Source: Diplonema papillatum (Eukaryota; Euglenozoa; Diplonemea; Diplonemida; Diplonemidae). Taken from it: 64,000 nt of DNA. Made by a program: the position numbers and the translations under genes. The DNA lies in assembly GCA_030068145.1 (NCBI GenBank), contig JAPJBO010000015.1, positions 248,001 through 312,000 on the forward strand, read 5' to 3'. This document shows positions 42,334 through 52,660 of this stretch, one piece after another (the first letter of the stretch is position 1; the number at the start of each line of letters is the position of its first letter). The notes under the pieces were generated by a model. That model saw only the letters and a list, made by a program, of their open reading frames with translations, ran no database searches and was not told the origin of the DNA.

Positions 42334-45141
42334 ATGCCGTTGCCGGCAGTCGCCGACGTAAGCAAGTTCCTCGGGAGGTTCCTGGGGTACGTGCTCCGGC
42401 GAGCGGTCAGGGAGACGGACACGCCGCTGGTGGCGCACCAAAAGGAGACCGTGGTGACCGCAGGCTTCGTGCTGACGTTATCGCTTGCGTTCATTGGTCT
42501 CGCGCTGCGGGACGATCCTCTGAGCCTCGTTCTGTTGTCGCCCGCGCTGACCCTGTCCATTGTGCTTCCGATGGTCGTCGTGGTCACGCGCACTATTCAT
42601 GACCGGTGGATCGATGTGACCCTTGCCTGCTGGGTCTTCGCGCTGACGATCATCGACTGGCGAAGGGCGGCGAGCATGCTCCCGAGGATATGGATGGCAA
42701 TGGTCGCGATCGTGGACGTAAGTTTGCTGCTGCCTCGAAGCCACATGGCCAAGTTCAATACCGTCATGGTTTCGTGGACAGCGCTTTGGCTGGTAGTCTG
42801 CGGGGTGGAGGAGGCGTACGGCATCGGGTTGTACGATGCATTCCGCGACGGGAACCTCGCCCCAGGGTGCGATTGCGAGCGGCCCCCGTGCCCGGTGGGC
42901 ACCACGACTGCCATTCGGACCGGGGTTCCGTCCATCCTGATCCTGCTGCTGCTTGTCTACGCCACGGACAAGTTTGCCCGGGGGTCGGCGAGGGAGCAGG
43001 CCCGCATGGCGGCCGTCGTCGACACCGCCAACGACATCGCGACGTCCCTCGTCGCCTTCGACCTCACCGACGCGCAGGCGAAGCTCAGCGAGTCGAGCCT
43101 ACCAGACGGCATCGCCGCTGCGCTGCAAAGGCTTTTGGACAATCTAACCGAATACCGACCGTACCTGCCAGACGCAGTCGTCGCTTTCCAATCCAATCCC
43201 CGCGCGAATGGAGCAACCCTGAGTGAGGTGAGCCCTCCAGGTATGTTTGCGTTGTGCAATCAACACTCGGGAGGTGGGCGCGTGCATTTCGAACAAGTTA
43301 TCGCAGAAAGTTGAGCTGGTGGTTGTGTTCTTTGATAGGGCGAACCGATACCCCTCGTCTCACCTTTCAGATACGGCTGTACCATGCTTGCTCTTGCCGG
43401 ACCCTAGCGCCTGGTATTGTGCACTGTGCACGCGCCTTGCCTGACAAATGATTTGCACGTCAGCCCCGCAGCGGGCCTCCACCAGGGTGTGGCTGCGTCC
43501 TGTCCAGGCTTAGCTCACAACCCTTCGGATCCATGATGAGCGTCCTTCTCCTCCAATCTCTTTCCCGGCAAATCAGGACCGGGCGCTATTTAGCACGTCT
43601 CTCTTTCACGAGGCAGGGGGGAAGACAGGCCCAGTTGCCCGTCGTGACGTATTATCCCTTCCTCAGGCGTCGAAACGAAGATGGCAGCGATCGTGTTCAC
43701 TGACATCCAGTCGTCGACGGCGACGTGGGATGCCTGTTCCGAGGGCATGAAGGTAGCGCTCGAGCTGCACAACGAGTTTATCCGCATGTGCGCGCAGAGC
43801 CAAAACGGGTACGAGGTTAAGACCATCGGCGACGCTTTCATGCTGGCGTTCGGCCGAGCCGCCGACGCAGTCCAGTTCTCCCTAGACGCTCAATCAGGCC
43901 TCTGCAACCTGGCCTGGCCGGCGAGTATACTCGACCTCCCGCAGTGCGCGGCGGTGCCCGGCACGTGGGCGGGGCTGAGGGTGCGAATTGGGGTGCATTG
44001 GGGCGAGGTGTCCCCCGCGAAGAATCAGGTGGTGGGCCGGTTCGACTACTTCGGGCCGACGGTCAACAAAGCGGCCCGCATCGAGTCCGCTTGCCCGCCC
44101 GGCGGGGTCGCAGTCTCGGACGAAGTCCTCGAGCAGCTCCAACACGAGGAAGTCCGCGCGACCCACACCTCGCTGGGGCTCATTCTGCTGGCGGGGATCG
44201 GACGTGTGCGGTTGACGATGTTGCTTCCTTCGGAGCTGGCGTCCAGGCGGGAAGACATCCTTCGAGCGCTGCATCTCAAGGCGCGAGATGTGAAGGGCCT
44301 GCCGTCGGACAGCCCGTCCTCGTCAACAATCGACCGGAGGATGCCAACCGGTGACAATATCGAGTTGATCTCGCTCCGCAAGATGGCGGCCACCGAGATC
44401 ATCGATATGATCCCCAGCGCAACGTTGGGAACCATCCGCATGCCTGTGATGGCAACGACGCCCGCAGTCGTGGAAGATACGGTGAGTGCCGGGTTGTCAA
44501 CCATCGACCGTATCGTAACCTTGACCGAAGGCGAGATCATTGGCATCTTCGGCGCGACTGTGGCAATTGGCTGGAACACGATGCGCCGCTGTGTGGCCCA
44601 CGTCGAACATGCGTTGCATTTCGCGAGCTCGCTGGACCACGCGAACCGCAAGAAGAACCCCCTCGCACGCAGCATGCACCTCGCCCTGCACAGCGGCAGG
44701 TTCTACCGCGGCCCCATTTGCGTGGGCCCGCGGAAGTACTTCACAGTCCTCGGTGCCGGTTTCGAGATCAACAACATCGCCCTCACGCTGGCAACCAACC
44801 TCGGCGTCTTCGCCCTGTTCGTCCCCGAAAGTGGGTCTTGCGCTTACATCAAGGAGTCCGCACTGGCCGAACGGTTGCGCCCTGTACACACCTTTTCAAC
44901 CCTCAGTCGCGGTCCCGAGACAGTCTTCGTCACATTCGAGATCAAGATGGCGCATGATATGTTCCACGTCCACGACTCACCTCGCGGCAAGAATACGGAT
45001 TGGGGATGGACGACAGAGTACTGGACGGCCTTCGATCACGCAGACGCATCGTGCATCCGGAATAGGACGCACGATCCGATCTTGCTCAGTGCAGCGAATT
45101 CCCTTGAACATCGAGAGACACACGTCCAGTTGTGGTCGTGA
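42334..45141 (+). CDS. Membrane class III adenylyl/guanylyl cyclase, 2 exons
   Basis: Exons 42334-43240 and 43667-45141 join in phase (..SPPG-VETKM..), 793 residues. It makes cAMP (or cGMP) from the triphosphate. The first ~220 residues give six membrane helices (e.g. FVLTLSLAFIGLAL, TLSIVLPMVVVV, SILILLLLVYAT). A linker follows (about 230-290) ending ALQRLLDNLTEYRPYLP. The catalytic domain (307-500) has FTDIQSS with metal Asp315, KTIGDAFM with Lys354 and metal Asp358, FDYFGPTVNKAAR with Asp429, Asn436 and Arg440, so one domain holds all key residues and could work as a homodimer. Asp429 at the base-selecting site fits an adenylyl enzyme. Residues about 510-740 resemble a second, degenerate cyclase half (YFTVLGAGFEINNIA) without metal residues. 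The intron carries family N. It may pair functionally with the phosphodiesterase at 14474. Confidence 0.88.
43440..43535 (+). repeat. Repeat family N inside the cyclase intron
   Basis: GCACGTCAGCCCCGCAGCGG, CCTCCACCAGGGTG and GTCCTGTCCAGGCTTAGCTC, matching 25568-25665. The 426-bp intron (43241-43666) has no other recognisable content. Confidence 0.6.
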
Positions 45142-45703
45142 CAAAGGCAGCAGGGGGCCGTTGTCCGAGTCTAGAGGTTGGCTAAATTTGAAATTCTCAA
45201 ATTTAGCTCCCTAGCGAGCTATCCCGCTTTGCTGGGGAAAACCATACGGTGCCCCTATCCAGGAAGAGCATTTCTCTAGGAGTTTTTTTTTTTAAGCGCA
45301 TTGCTTCTTACAGACTTTACAACAGGTTCCCGATTTTCGGAATCGCGCACGACGCGGTGGAGTCGCCAGTGCATGACGTTCCCGTCCCACAGTCTCGGTG
45401 TTCGGATCCCGCCGAGTGTATTAATTTCCACACCAGCGAGTTTTTGGGGGAATGACTTTCATGGTACCCACGCCGAACTTAGCATCGTTCCCGTAAACGA
45501 CCACCCGCGTTCGGAAACCCGGAAGCCCGCAACATGGGGTTGCCAGCTTCTGGGGCTTTGGCCACCCACTCCCTGCTGCCACCGCAGCGGACCCGTTCAA
45601 AGTGCCCTTCCCATAAGCTGTTGGGCCCTGACCCCATCCAGCTCCTTTTTAGACCTCGTTGATCGGTTGACTCGTGGCGTCACATGTTTGTTCACTCCAC
45701 ATA

Positions 45704-45727
45704 CAGGTACCGTGCGCACGGTACCTG
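45704..45727. repeat. Perfect 24-bp palindrome, extending imperfectly to ~45 bp
   Basis: CAGGTACCGTGC at 45704-45715 followed directly by its complement GCACGGTACCTG. Outside, CACTCCACATA and CATGTGTGAGTG keep pairing with a few mismatches. No spacer, so it is a potential cruciform site. Confidence 0.8.
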
Positions 45728-45949
45728 CATGTGTGAGTGTGGGTACGTGCCGACGCTTGCGTACTACCGTACGTTCCCTCATTTCTGGGCATCTTTGACC
45801 ACTTCTTGGGGGGTCGAAAAGGTGTTCCGCCGCCAGCCATCAGCTTCTGATACCCTTTGACCCCGCCCCAATCAACTGATTATTAGAGCTACCAGTGGAG
45901 GATCTAACAAGCAAAACATTGGTGCGCTTTTTCGGAACTGCGGTATCAA

Positions 45950-46090
45950 TCAAGATCGTGATCATTTACCCCCACACCTTTTCGAAGGAGTCGACCGCAA
46001 TACACACTGACACTGCACTCGAGATGGGCGGATTTCTAATTACCTCCCCCCCTGCCTAAACATTACACTAAGATTTTCCCCCCGTGTTAG
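45950..46090 (+). repeat. Fragments of families D and C
   Basis: CAAGATCGTGATCATTTACC (reverse-type family D centre) and TCGACCGCAATACACACTG (family D start), then CTGCCTAAACATTACACTAA and GATTTTCCCCCC (family C tail). The two families are neighbours here, as at 1097-1425. Confidence 0.5.
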
Positions 46091-47228
46091 TGTCGCCTAC
46101 CTAAAGGCACCTTGTCGGAAGGCGACACCAACACGGGAAGGCGACACAACACGGGTGGGACTAAGGGTAAGTGGTGTGACAGATCCCGTGGCTATGTCAT
46201 CTCATGCATTCTGTTTGTGCTTCCAGGTGCCCGAAATCACACGCTGCTTTCGTAGACCGGCCTCTTTCAGAACATCCATCTGATGAACACCTCTGTACTC
46301 CTTCCGGGTTGTTTGTTTGAAATGAACGAGCCAGGCTGTGTCTTTTGAGAAGATGCAGTCGAGCTAGTGCTTGGCATGGGCGCAAGACTTTTGCGCGGCA
46401 ACGTTGTCAGACGGCTGTGGAAGAGAGCTGTGCAAGCATGTGCGTATGCATAGACAAAATAATTGCGTGTCCACGGTGATGTTGGCCCGTTCGAAGGCAT
46501 TCGGCTGTTCCCTGATGTCCGAAGGTGCGCCTCCCATCTCGGTATCGTCGACAAAGTCCTCCCCACGTGCACCAAGCCCCAAGTTCGGTTCGAGGGAGGG
46601 CCGTCACATGCGAAGTGATACCCGCGAGCCGGCGATGCAGATGCTTGCCACAGATTCTTTGCATTCCAAGTCTAACAATAACTGTCGAAAACAGTCGTAG
46701 ATTGCATCGTGTGGGTGGACCGGTTTCTGACTTCTGTGTCTGTCTACTCCTTGCTCAATCTGATGCACCTCCCATCTAATTTGCACGTTTCTGCTCTCTG
46801 CCCAGGTTCGTTTGCTGAGTTGAGGGTACCACTTTGTTTGGGGAGTTGGGGGTTCCACTTCGTCCGCTGTATGGGGGATTCTACTTCGGTGCACACAGAC
46901 TCAGCAGAATGATGATTTCCACGCCTCGACGCACCAACAGCGCTACAGGTCTAGCAAGAGGAGCTTGCCAAGACCCTCGCGCTGGTTCTGGCTATCTTCC
47001 ACCCAAAGGGTACGCAGAAAACCCCCGACGGGGGTGTCACAGGGGTTTCACGGGGGGCCACGGGGGTGAAAGTTCCCCGTTTTCCCCCCCATCCCGTCGG
47101 GAACGGTTCCCCCGTTGGAGGTTACGTGCATGGCAAACACACGGGTGTTTCTTTAATAACAACGCCCAGGTGTTTCTAACGGCCCGAGCTTCATTAGAGG
47201 GCAGTGTGTACCCGATAAGATAAAGATA

Positions 47229-47484
47229 AAGGCCGCTCCTGGTTCAGGAACGTGACGGTCAACCACAGCTTGCAAGGCGTAACGGTAACGGAAGCAGCAC
47301 ACTGCCCTGTGGCTTACCCTCTTGACGAGCTTGTGTTCAGCGCTAGCGCCAAGCCCCAAGGTGTGCCACGCCTTGATGCTTTAGTTTGGGAAATCGGTAG
47401 CCACTTGACCCGTAGGCCCGTGGCTCTGCAGTACCGCCGAACACGTGAAGCTTGGCTCCCGTGTAGCAGGCTTTCCCTGGTACT
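47229..47484 (+). repeat. Repeat family I, second copy
   Basis: See 24651. It lacks ~15 bp near the middle (GTCCGCTCCGCCCTG of the other copy). Preceded by GATAAGATAAAGATAAAGG, where the other copy has an AAAAG tract. Confidence 0.75.
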
Positions 47485-47654
47485 TAGTGTGCACCAGTGC
47501 TCTGGCTAACGAAAAAGTGCGAGGAATTCCTCAAAAAAAAAAAGAGGGTGGAAAAAGAGGATGAGGAATTCCTCATGAGGAATTTCTCACCTTTTTCCCA
47601 GGTGGTAATCGTGCAGCCAAAGCACGGTCTACTCTCTGCTCGGCTTGATGGGCT

Positions 47655-47830
47655 GCTGGCTGCAGCAGTGCCCCCAGTCTGTTGGTCAACACGTATATTG
47701 CGACCGACGGTCTTCTCCACCTACCGTTCGTCCGGTGGCAGAGCCCCCCGGACCCCCTCTTTGGAAGATTTGGGTGTTCCCTGGAAAACGATGCTAATGG
47801 CCTGCACCAACGCGAGAGTGGGGGGGAAAA
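47655..47830 (+). repeat. Block duplicated at 48395-48640 (diverged)
   Basis: GTGCCCCCAGTCTGTTGGTC, CTTCTCCACCTACCGTTCGT and CCCCTCTTTGGAAGATTTGG correspond to GTGCCACCAGTACGTTGGTC (48408), TTTCTCCACCTGAATGTACC and CCCCTTTGGAAGGTCCGGGT, followed in both by a CTAATGGCCTGC/CTAATAGCCTGC word. About 70% alike. Confidence 0.55.
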
Positions 47831-48679
47831 AAGCCCAGCCCAGGTTTTTGGGTTCCTCACTAAAAGTGAGGTTAGCGGGAGCACTGGTGCAGGGGACCTT
47901 AAAACCCCGGTGTCAGACACCGGGAAAACCCGGTGCGCAGGGCGTCAGCTTACCATTCCAAATTCCGTCAGCGGAAATCTGGGCGGCTCAAAAAATAAAT
48001 AAAAAAAGTGCAAAAAACGACCTTCGATGAAAAAAAGTGTGGGGTCCGGTGGAGGCGTGGGTTAGGCCAGCTGTGCCAGGAAGCTGGCTGGCGGTCAAGG
48101 GCTGCGCTGGCGGTCAGGGGCTGGCCATCGGTGGATCGTCGCTGGGCATGGCTGGCAGAACTTTGGGGATGCCGCGGGTGCTGAGCTGAGTAAGAGAGTC
48201 GAGGCTCAGAAGCAGCCCGGAATTCTTGACAGATTCTCTCCGAGTTGACACAAGTGCCTTGTTCCATGTGATCTCCGGTCTGCATCTACTCGTGCCAATG
48301 ACTTACCAGCACACAGTATCTGAGTGGTGGATGAATTTGAAATGGGTTGTTGGCTTCAGAAGTGTGCACCAGGGGGAGCGGGGCGAGGGTCACACAGATG
48401 GCAAACAGTGCCACCAGTACGTTGGTCGTATGTTTAACGCGACAAACGGACGGAGAAGTGCAAACTGTTTCTCCACCTGAATGTACCGTACCGTTTGCCG
48501 GGGGACGGAGCCCCCCTTTGGAAGGTCCGGGTGGCCTAAACAAAGGCTTCTCGATTTCAGAGCGGGAAAAGAAAATTGGCTATTGAGACGGAATTTGGAA
48601 AGGAAAAATGAAGCTAATAGCCTGCGGCGGTGCGTCAAAAAAAAAAAAAAAACTTCCAGATTTCTGTTGGGGTCACTGT

Positions 48680-49085
48680 GTAGGCTGGAAATTTTCTCGT
48701 GGAAACTACCGGCGGAATTTTCTTTCGTGGGTGGCGGAAAATTTTCTCCCGACAGAAATCTGATGGAAATTTTCTCGTGGCGGAAACTACTGTCGGAATT
48801 TTCTCTTGGCGGAAACCTGATGGAAATGTTCTCGTGGAAACTACTGTCGGAAATTTTCTTTCGTGGGAAACTGTTGGTGGAAATTTTTCTCACGACAGAA
48901 AACTGATGGAAAGTTTCTCGTGGCGGAAACTACTGACGGAAATTTCTCTCGTGACGGAAACCGATGATGGAAATGTTCTCGTGAATACTACTGGCGGAAA
49001 TTTGTTTCGTGGGAAACTGGTGGTGGAAATTTTTCTCGCGACAGAAAACTAGTGGAAGTTTTTTCGAGGCGAAAGCTACTGGCGG
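48680..49085 (+). repeat. Minisatellite, ~13 units of 27-31 bp
   Basis: The unit is like GGAAATTTTCTCGTGGCGGA plus AACTACTGTC. Variants such as TTTCGTGGGAAACTGTTGGT followed by a CTCACGACAGAAAACTGAT unit occur twice in the same order (about 48858-48914 and 49000-49052), so there is a higher-order repeat. Unit length near 30 keeps several frames open, which explains the long ORFs here. Confidence 0.8.
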
Positions 49086-49359
49086 AAACTCGTATATATC
49101 GCTGCGCGGGCAGGTCTCCCCCCACCGAAGCGTCAACACAGCCCACTGTGCGGGTCGGGGCTACAGGAGGGGTGGGGGTGACTCACCGCTGAATGCCGTG
49201 TGATTCCCCAAAACCCCGGTTTAGAGCGTAGATTTTCGTCCCAAGGCATCCCTGCCGCCCAAGTGTTGGAATTCCTTTTTGACCTCACACCGGGTTTTTG
49301 GCTCCAACCCCCAAACTTTTAAAGACCCCTGCACTGGTGTGCACCCGAAAAATAAGCAT

Positions 49360-49550
49360 TTATTCGGCAAGATAATTTCCGTTTATTTTGCCGAGGTGTC
49401 GGTTTTAGTCCCGAGGGAGGCCCGAGGGGGGGTTTGCAACCCCGAGCCACGAGCGGAGCGAGTGGCGAGGGGTTGCAAACCCCCCCGAGGGCCTCCCGAG
49501 GGACTAAAACCGACACCGAGGCAAAATTGGCGGAAATTATTGCCGAATAA
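49360..49550. repeat. Long fold-back hairpin (~85-bp arms, 26-bp loop)
   Basis: The left arm starts TTATTCGGCAAGATAATTTC (49360), the right arm ends TATTGCCGAATAA (49550). Inside, TGTCGGTTTTAGTCCCGAGG pairs with CTCGGGAGGGACTAAAACCG-type complement, and GGGGGGTTTGCAACCCC with GGGGTTGCAAACCCCCC. The loop GAGCCACGAGCGGAGCGAG plus TGGCGAG is itself partly self-complementary. Few mismatches, so it is young or maintained. Confidence 0.85.
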
Positions 49551-49599
49551 ATGATTTTATTGAGAAAACTAAATTCCCGAGGATGGAAAGAAAACCACA

Positions 49600-49780
49600 C
49601 TGCTTTGCAGTTATGTTGGTGTCTAGCAGAACGTTGCGTAGCAAATGTGCACGGCAGAACGTTGTGTAAGACGTTGAGCATATTGCTTTGCAGTTACGTT
49701 GGTGTTTAGCAGAACGTTGCGTAGCAGAACGTTGTGTGTCTGAGACATTGCGTAGCAGAACGTTGTGTAGGAGTGGAGTT
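49600..49780 (+). repeat. Tandem array around AGCAGAACGTTGCGTAG
   Basis: AGCAGAACGTTGCGTAG or close variants occur at about 49626, 49648, 49710, 49725 and 49751, with a longer unit TGCTTTGCAGTTATGTTGGT present twice (49599, 49683). Confidence 0.7.
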
Positions 49781-50105
49781 GTTGTAAGTGACGGGTCACA
49801 GATCAATGTGCCTGGTTGTTCTGCTGCAACTGGGGGAGTCCCGGCAGGTTGACGTTGTAGTTCACAACATACGATGCTGCTTGCATGGGCGCTTGCATGA
49901 AGGACTGCACAGGTGCTGTCGTGCTGGGTAGGACTGTTGGATGAGCGCTGCTGACAAGTGCTGCGGTTTTCTTTCTGCGAGGTCTTGATATGGATCAGAA
50001 AGGATGAATTAGACTCAAAACGAGCTCAAAACACGCGATTTCACTCACCACAGGGAGAAAAAAAATTTTGCGAGGGGTCTCCCCTACAGATTTCTGCCTA
50101 CGACC

Positions 50106-50218
50106 TTATTCTGCGCCGCCAGCTATTTTCAGTCGGAAAAATAAACGAATTTATTTCCCTAGGGACAATAAATTTCATTTATTTGTTTCGACTGAAAATA
50201 GCTGGCGGCGCAAAATAA
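50106..50218. repeat. 113-bp near-perfect palindrome centred on CCCTAGGG
   Basis: TGCGCCGCCAGCTATTTTCA (50112) on the left pairs with TGAAAATAGCTGGCGGCGCA on the right. The middle AATAAACGAATTTATTTCCC|TAGGG is AT-rich and symmetrical with a few mismatches. Further AATAAATTCGTTTATTTG words follow at 50232-50252 and 50288. Confidence 0.85.
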
Positions 50219-50584
50219 ATTCCGAGATCGGAAAAAATAAATTCGTTTATTTGTCCGGCCTGTGTAAACACAACGGAATCCTGTCAAAAAATAAACGAAA
50301 TTTATCGTCACGCTCCTCAAGCCATTTCCACCAGAGGGAATCTATTTTTCCCAATAAAAAAAAAAGAAAGCCCAGCACTCCGACCAACTGCCTTCGGGTG
50401 GGCTCGTCGTACATTTGGAAAGAAAGGGCTGGCTGTTTCCACACCCCAGCGCCGCACGCGTGTACACAAGCTTTCACTATTGTGTTTGGGGTCGTTTGCA
50501 TTTTCCAGCTTCGACAGAAGAACTGCCAAGAGATGAAGCTAAATGTGAACTCCTTGCTGTCAACGAATTGCGTGCAAACCAATT

Positions 50585-50697
50585 GCTGTAACTATATTGA
50601 AGGGGCGTGAGTTCATGCGGGTCTCCCACTACACGACGAGACACACAGGGTTTGAGTGAAAAAACAACCCGCGGCGGTGTAAGCGAAGAACAAATAT
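50585..50697 (+). repeat. Repeat family A, right-centre remnant
   Basis: GCTGTAACTATATTGAAGGG, GCGTGAGTTCATGCGGGTCT, CTACACGACGAGACACACAG and GGTGTAAGCGAAGAACAAAT follow the family order with many changes; the ends are lost. Confidence 0.55.
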
Positions 50698-51207
50698 GGT
50701 CGGTCTTGATATCATGAGCACTTAGCAGCAGTTGTACTGAAGTCTTTGAGATGATGCTGTCGCACTGCACTGTCGAAAGGACGTTGGTACGGTCGACTAG
50801 TTTAGTTAGGGCCGGTTTCCCGATTTCGAAGAAACGCGAAAAGGGAAAATAAAAGCAGGGAGGCCACAGCTCGCCACGCGCTTCGTAAAAGGGGCGTTGT
50901 TGCGCCCGGATGTTTGATCCAGTTTGTTGACCGGAGCACATACTCCCTGCCAAGATCGAAAAAAAGTCCAGATCATGAAAATCCCCCCATCCCTGCAAGA
51001 AATGGTTTGAACCGAACCCACACCGACAGGGAACGGGATCTCAACACGCATACGGGGAGGTTTGGACAAACAAACACAAGAAAAAGAAGGAAAAAAAAAA
51101 AAAAAACAAAAAACGGCGGGTTGACGAAGGCGGATACCAGACGGCGGAGCGGCTGTGCGGGCCAGGGCGCAGGGGCGGGGTCGCAGGGTGCGCGTGGGTG
51201 AATCCCG

Positions 51208-52061
51208 ATGAAGCTGGTATGCACGGACTTCGACACCGCGGCGCTGGTGAATAACTGCCTGGTCGGCCTGAAGGAGGAGGGCACCGTCGAGCTGCTTGGC
51301 GAAGGCAAGTATGTCTCCACCGTCGCGTTGGCCGTCGCAGACCTGAAGCAAGAGCGCGGGGTGTGTAACATAGTGAGCATAGAAAACAGCAGCAACGGGG
51401 CGCCGGAGCAGCAGCAGCTGCTGCGGGTCAAGGTGACCGCGCCCCAGGTGCGATCGCCTTCCCAAGGGTTGCAAGGGCAGGCCGGGTCGGAGTTCGCGGC
51501 GCCGGACGCGCAGGTCGTCAAGAAGGCCGCCGCGAGGAGTCGCTCGTTCACGACGCTGAAGGCGACGCCCAAGTCGACGACGCCAGTCAACCGGAACAGC
51601 CCCACCTCCAGCTCCGCCACTACGCCGTCCGCCTCGCCAACCCCCGCGCCGAACTCCAACATTTTCCACGACGAGCAAGACACTCGCATGGCCGAAGACG
51701 CGGACGAGCCGATGAACAACCTCTCCAACCGGCGCGACTCAGTCCCAAGCGCCTTGCCCCCGCGAGCCAACACCGGCACCACCGAGTCCGAACCGGCCTC
51801 CGAGGCCGACGACAGCATCTCGCCAGAAGAGCTGCGCGCGTGCATGCCGACGAAGCACGAGAACACGGACTTTCACACTTGCTTCCACGAGTGCTTGGTC
51901 ACAAAAAAGCGCCCCCCCCGCCGGCTTTTCCCGAAGTTCATGAAGGCGTTCTGCGAGGCGGAAGCGGTCAAGTACTACGAACAGCACCCGGAGGAGTGCA
52001 TCGCCATCAACTACGACATGAGCGACGTCGCCGAGCTGGCTTGGAACTACAAGAGGGAACG
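51208..52061 (+). CDS. First exon of a protein with a possible Alba-like N-terminal domain
   Basis: The exon runs 51208-52061 (284 codons plus 2 bases), then the donor GTGCGC. Residues 1-62 (ALVNNCLVGLKEEG, TVELLGEGKYVSTVALAVAD, LKQERGVCNIVSIE) have the pattern of the Alba nucleic-acid-binding fold: helix, strand with a GxGxxVSTV turn, helix ending in LK, strand. This is my reading and not certain. Residues 85-215 are low-complexity Ser/Thr/Pro/Ala. Residues 225-284 (HTCFHECLVTKKRPPRRLF, KYYEQHPEECIAINYD) are compact and Cys/His-containing, family unknown. The next exon is unclear: a strong acceptor at 53488 opens a frame EDELDLERECWQRV, but its phase does not match. The intron contains a MITE. 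It could be a separate gene from, or share transcription with, the PP2C gene. Confidence 0.6.
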
Positions 52062-52078
52062 GTGCGCGCTTTTTCTAC

Positions 52079-52660
52079 ATCAGTATAATTCGTTGTCATT
52101 TACCCCCCCCCCTAGACTTTACCCCCCCCCTGAAATTTACCACTTTTTTGGGATTTTCGATGTACACTGGGAAAAACAGTGTCTTTTACCCCCCCCTGGA
52201 CGGTTACAGAACTGCCTGTGAAATGGGGTCTGCAGTGTTCACAAGGGGTCCGGGGCTCTTTCACAGGAGTTCCACAGCCGCTGCGGAGTTCCACCGCCGC
52301 TGTTCTGATGCAAAAGGAAAAGCTAGAGTGCTGAGCAGGCAGAAGTAGCAGCAGGATTCAGGGTCTTGCCATGGCCCAGCATCCACTTTTATGCCTCTAG
52401 CTTCTCACAGTCCGGCCCCCACAGGTAGTCTCCCTGGTTAGAGGTGGCGATCATAAAGGAACCCTGCAGGTGCCCCAGGACAGTGTCCTTTACCCCCCCC
52501 CCCCCCCCCCCCCGGCCGGGAGGCAAGTAGCGCCTGAACACGAAACTACGATTTCCACCCCCCCTGGAGCCTCCTTTACCCCCCCTGGAAAATACCCCCC
52601 TCGGCCAAAATTTAGGCCTCAGGGGGGAGGGGGGGGTAAATGACAACGAATTATACTGAT
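52079..52660. mobile_element. 0.58-kb MITE with ~32-bp terminal inverted repeats, inside an intron
   Basis: The left end ATCAGTATAATTCGTTGTCA, TTTACCCCCCCC (52079-52110) is matched by the complement at 52629-52660 with at most one change. Internally it repeats the word TTTACCCCCCCCTGG (52127, 52187, 52488, 52573) and carries no ORF of note. A 2-bp AT target duplication is possible but cannot be proven. It begins 18 bp after the exon boundary at 52061. Confidence 0.8.

Larger units (their letters stand above)
45142..51207. other. 6-kb stretch of repeats, hairpins and minisatellites
   Basis: No supported gene. Contents are: a palindrome (45704-45727), family C/D scraps (45950-46090), family I (47229-47484), two diverged copies of one block (47655-47830 and 48395-48640), a 30-bp minisatellite (48680-49085), a long hairpin (49360-49550), a GCAGAACGTTGCGTAG tandem (49600-49780), a long palindrome (50106-50218) and a family A remnant (50585-50697). 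A block at 45185-45242 resembles 30310-30370 in the topoisomerase intron. Confidence 0.6.
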
